This document shows, one piece after another, positions 5,295-5,436 of a stretch of DNA of 5,436 bases (positions are counted from its first letter, which is position 1; each line of letters begins with the position of its first letter). The notes beneath the pieces are model-generated. The model worked only from the letters and a program-made list of their open reading frames with translations, did no database searches and was not told the origin of the DNA. Location of the stretch: positions 1 through 5,436 of the forward strand of contig CAKOKF010000067.1 of the NCBI GenBank assembly GCA_934090775.1, in the 5' to 3' direction. Source of the stretch: an uncultured Bacilli bacterium (GTDB lineage Bacteria > Bacillota_I > Bacilli_A > RF39 > UBA660). The position numbers and the translations under genes are program-made.

Positions 5295-5318
5295 GCTGCT
5301 GGACGAACTTCCAGCAGC
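5295..5318 (-). terminator. GC-rich 9-bp hairpin downstream of the 5364-5436 gene
   Basis: GCTGCTGGA (5295-5303) pairs perfectly with TCCAGCAGC (5310-5318) around six bases. On the minus strand it follows the stop codon of the partial gene by about 45 bases and is followed by TAATCATTTTG, so it may act as a terminator, although the T-run is broken. As DNA close to the presumed IS tip it could alternatively be part of the transposase-binding end. Confidence 0.5.
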
Positions 5319-5363
5319 CTTCAGCCCAGTGTTTATAAGGCTCTAAGAAAAACTGTCAGCTAG

Positions 5364-5436
5364 TTAGGAAATGCGATATGGGTCAGATGCTGTCCCTGTG
5401 CCTTGTGCCAGCACTTCAGCCTTCAGATTGAAAACT
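5364..5436 (-). CDS. C-terminus of an unidentified protein, probable transposase of the foreign element
   Basis: The minus strand is open from the window edge to TAA at 5366-5364, giving 23 residues that end AEVLAQGTGTASDPYRIS. The other two minus frames and the plus frames here are broken by stops or very short. The position, just inside a presumed IS end and transcribed towards it, is where the 3' end of a transposase gene is normally found. The visible part holds no catalytic motif, so the assignment rests on context. GTGTASDPY also resembles a tract found in secreted repeat proteins, which is a weaker alternative. Confidence 0.4.
   Translation of the reverse strand, partial: VFNLKAEVLAQGTGTASDPYRIS

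Larger units (their letters stand above)
5263..5436. mobile_element. Edge of a foreign inserted element, type unassigned
   Basis: From about 5276 to the end GC is about 46% (my count, 72 of 156 bases), against about 28% in the rest of the window. The change begins at the perfect odd palindrome TAGACA-G-TGTCTA (5263-5275), which looks like an insertion-sequence terminus. Reading inward are TGTCTAACTTTTGACA, a strong hairpin (5295-5318) and then the 3' end of a minus-strand gene. Layout and composition suggest the right end of an IS whose transposase is on the minus strand. The family cannot be named from this fragment; a terminal TGT would suit IS481- or IS3-like integrase-type elements, but that is only a suggestion. 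It extends past the window. Confidence 0.55.

Noticed and set aside
5276..5436. A group II intron or structured RNA in the GC-richer tail
   Set aside because: No GUGCG-type 5' end or domain V is recognisable, and an open minus frame with an IS-like terminus explains the segment better.

Overview
The window is AT-rich DNA, roughly 28% GC by eye, from a low-GC Gram-positive-type bacterium that makes a cell wall. It carries murE, has strong AGGAGG ribosome sites, sigma-A-like TTTACA/TATACT promoters and short T-tailed terminators, and encodes Trp with TGG. A Bacilli or Mollicutes-related gut Firmicute would fit. That lineage is an inference from composition and gene content. The MurE carries DNPR, the motif associated with meso-diaminopimelate rather than L-lysine.

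Layout. (1) 1-1065, minus: a TnpB (IS200/IS605-type RNA-guided nuclease) gene, 355 codons visible and open, running off the window before the last catalytic Asp. (2) 1066-1346: no gene; AT-rich, with a hairpin at 1300-1320 that may belong to the left end of the TnpB element. (3) 1347-2792, minus: a monocistronic murE unit with its own promoter, a palindrome at the predicted transcript start, and a terminator built into its last codons. (4) 2807-3184, minus: a small gene joining a RelB/DinJ antitoxin-like domain to a Cys/Asp/His-rich tail (12 Cys in 26 residues), with its own terminator and no toxin beside it. (5) 3209-4739, plus: a two-gene operon, a guanylate kinase followed by an overlapping SAM-dependent methyltransferase, with an extended -10 promoter and a terminator overlapping the last stop codon. 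(6) 4759-5252: the C-terminal part of an IS4-type DDE transposase, cut off at its 5' side, followed by a 58-nt segment that can fold into a compact three-way junction ending in a terminator. (7) About 5263-5436: GC rises to about 46%, marking the edge of another inserted element. It begins with the palindrome TAGACAGTGTCTA and carries the last 23 codons of a minus-strand gene, probably its transposase.

How it fits together. The central block (murE, RelB-like gene, gmk, methyltransferase) is ordinary chromosomal DNA made of compact, individually terminated units. gmk and the RelB-like gene are divergent from a 132-nt shared spacer. Mobile DNA flanks both sides: TnpB on the left, and an IS4 remnant plus a compositionally foreign element on the right, each placed just beyond a host terminator. 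The most unusual gene is the RelB/DinJ-like protein with the cysteine-rich tail. No complete new multi-gene system is visible.
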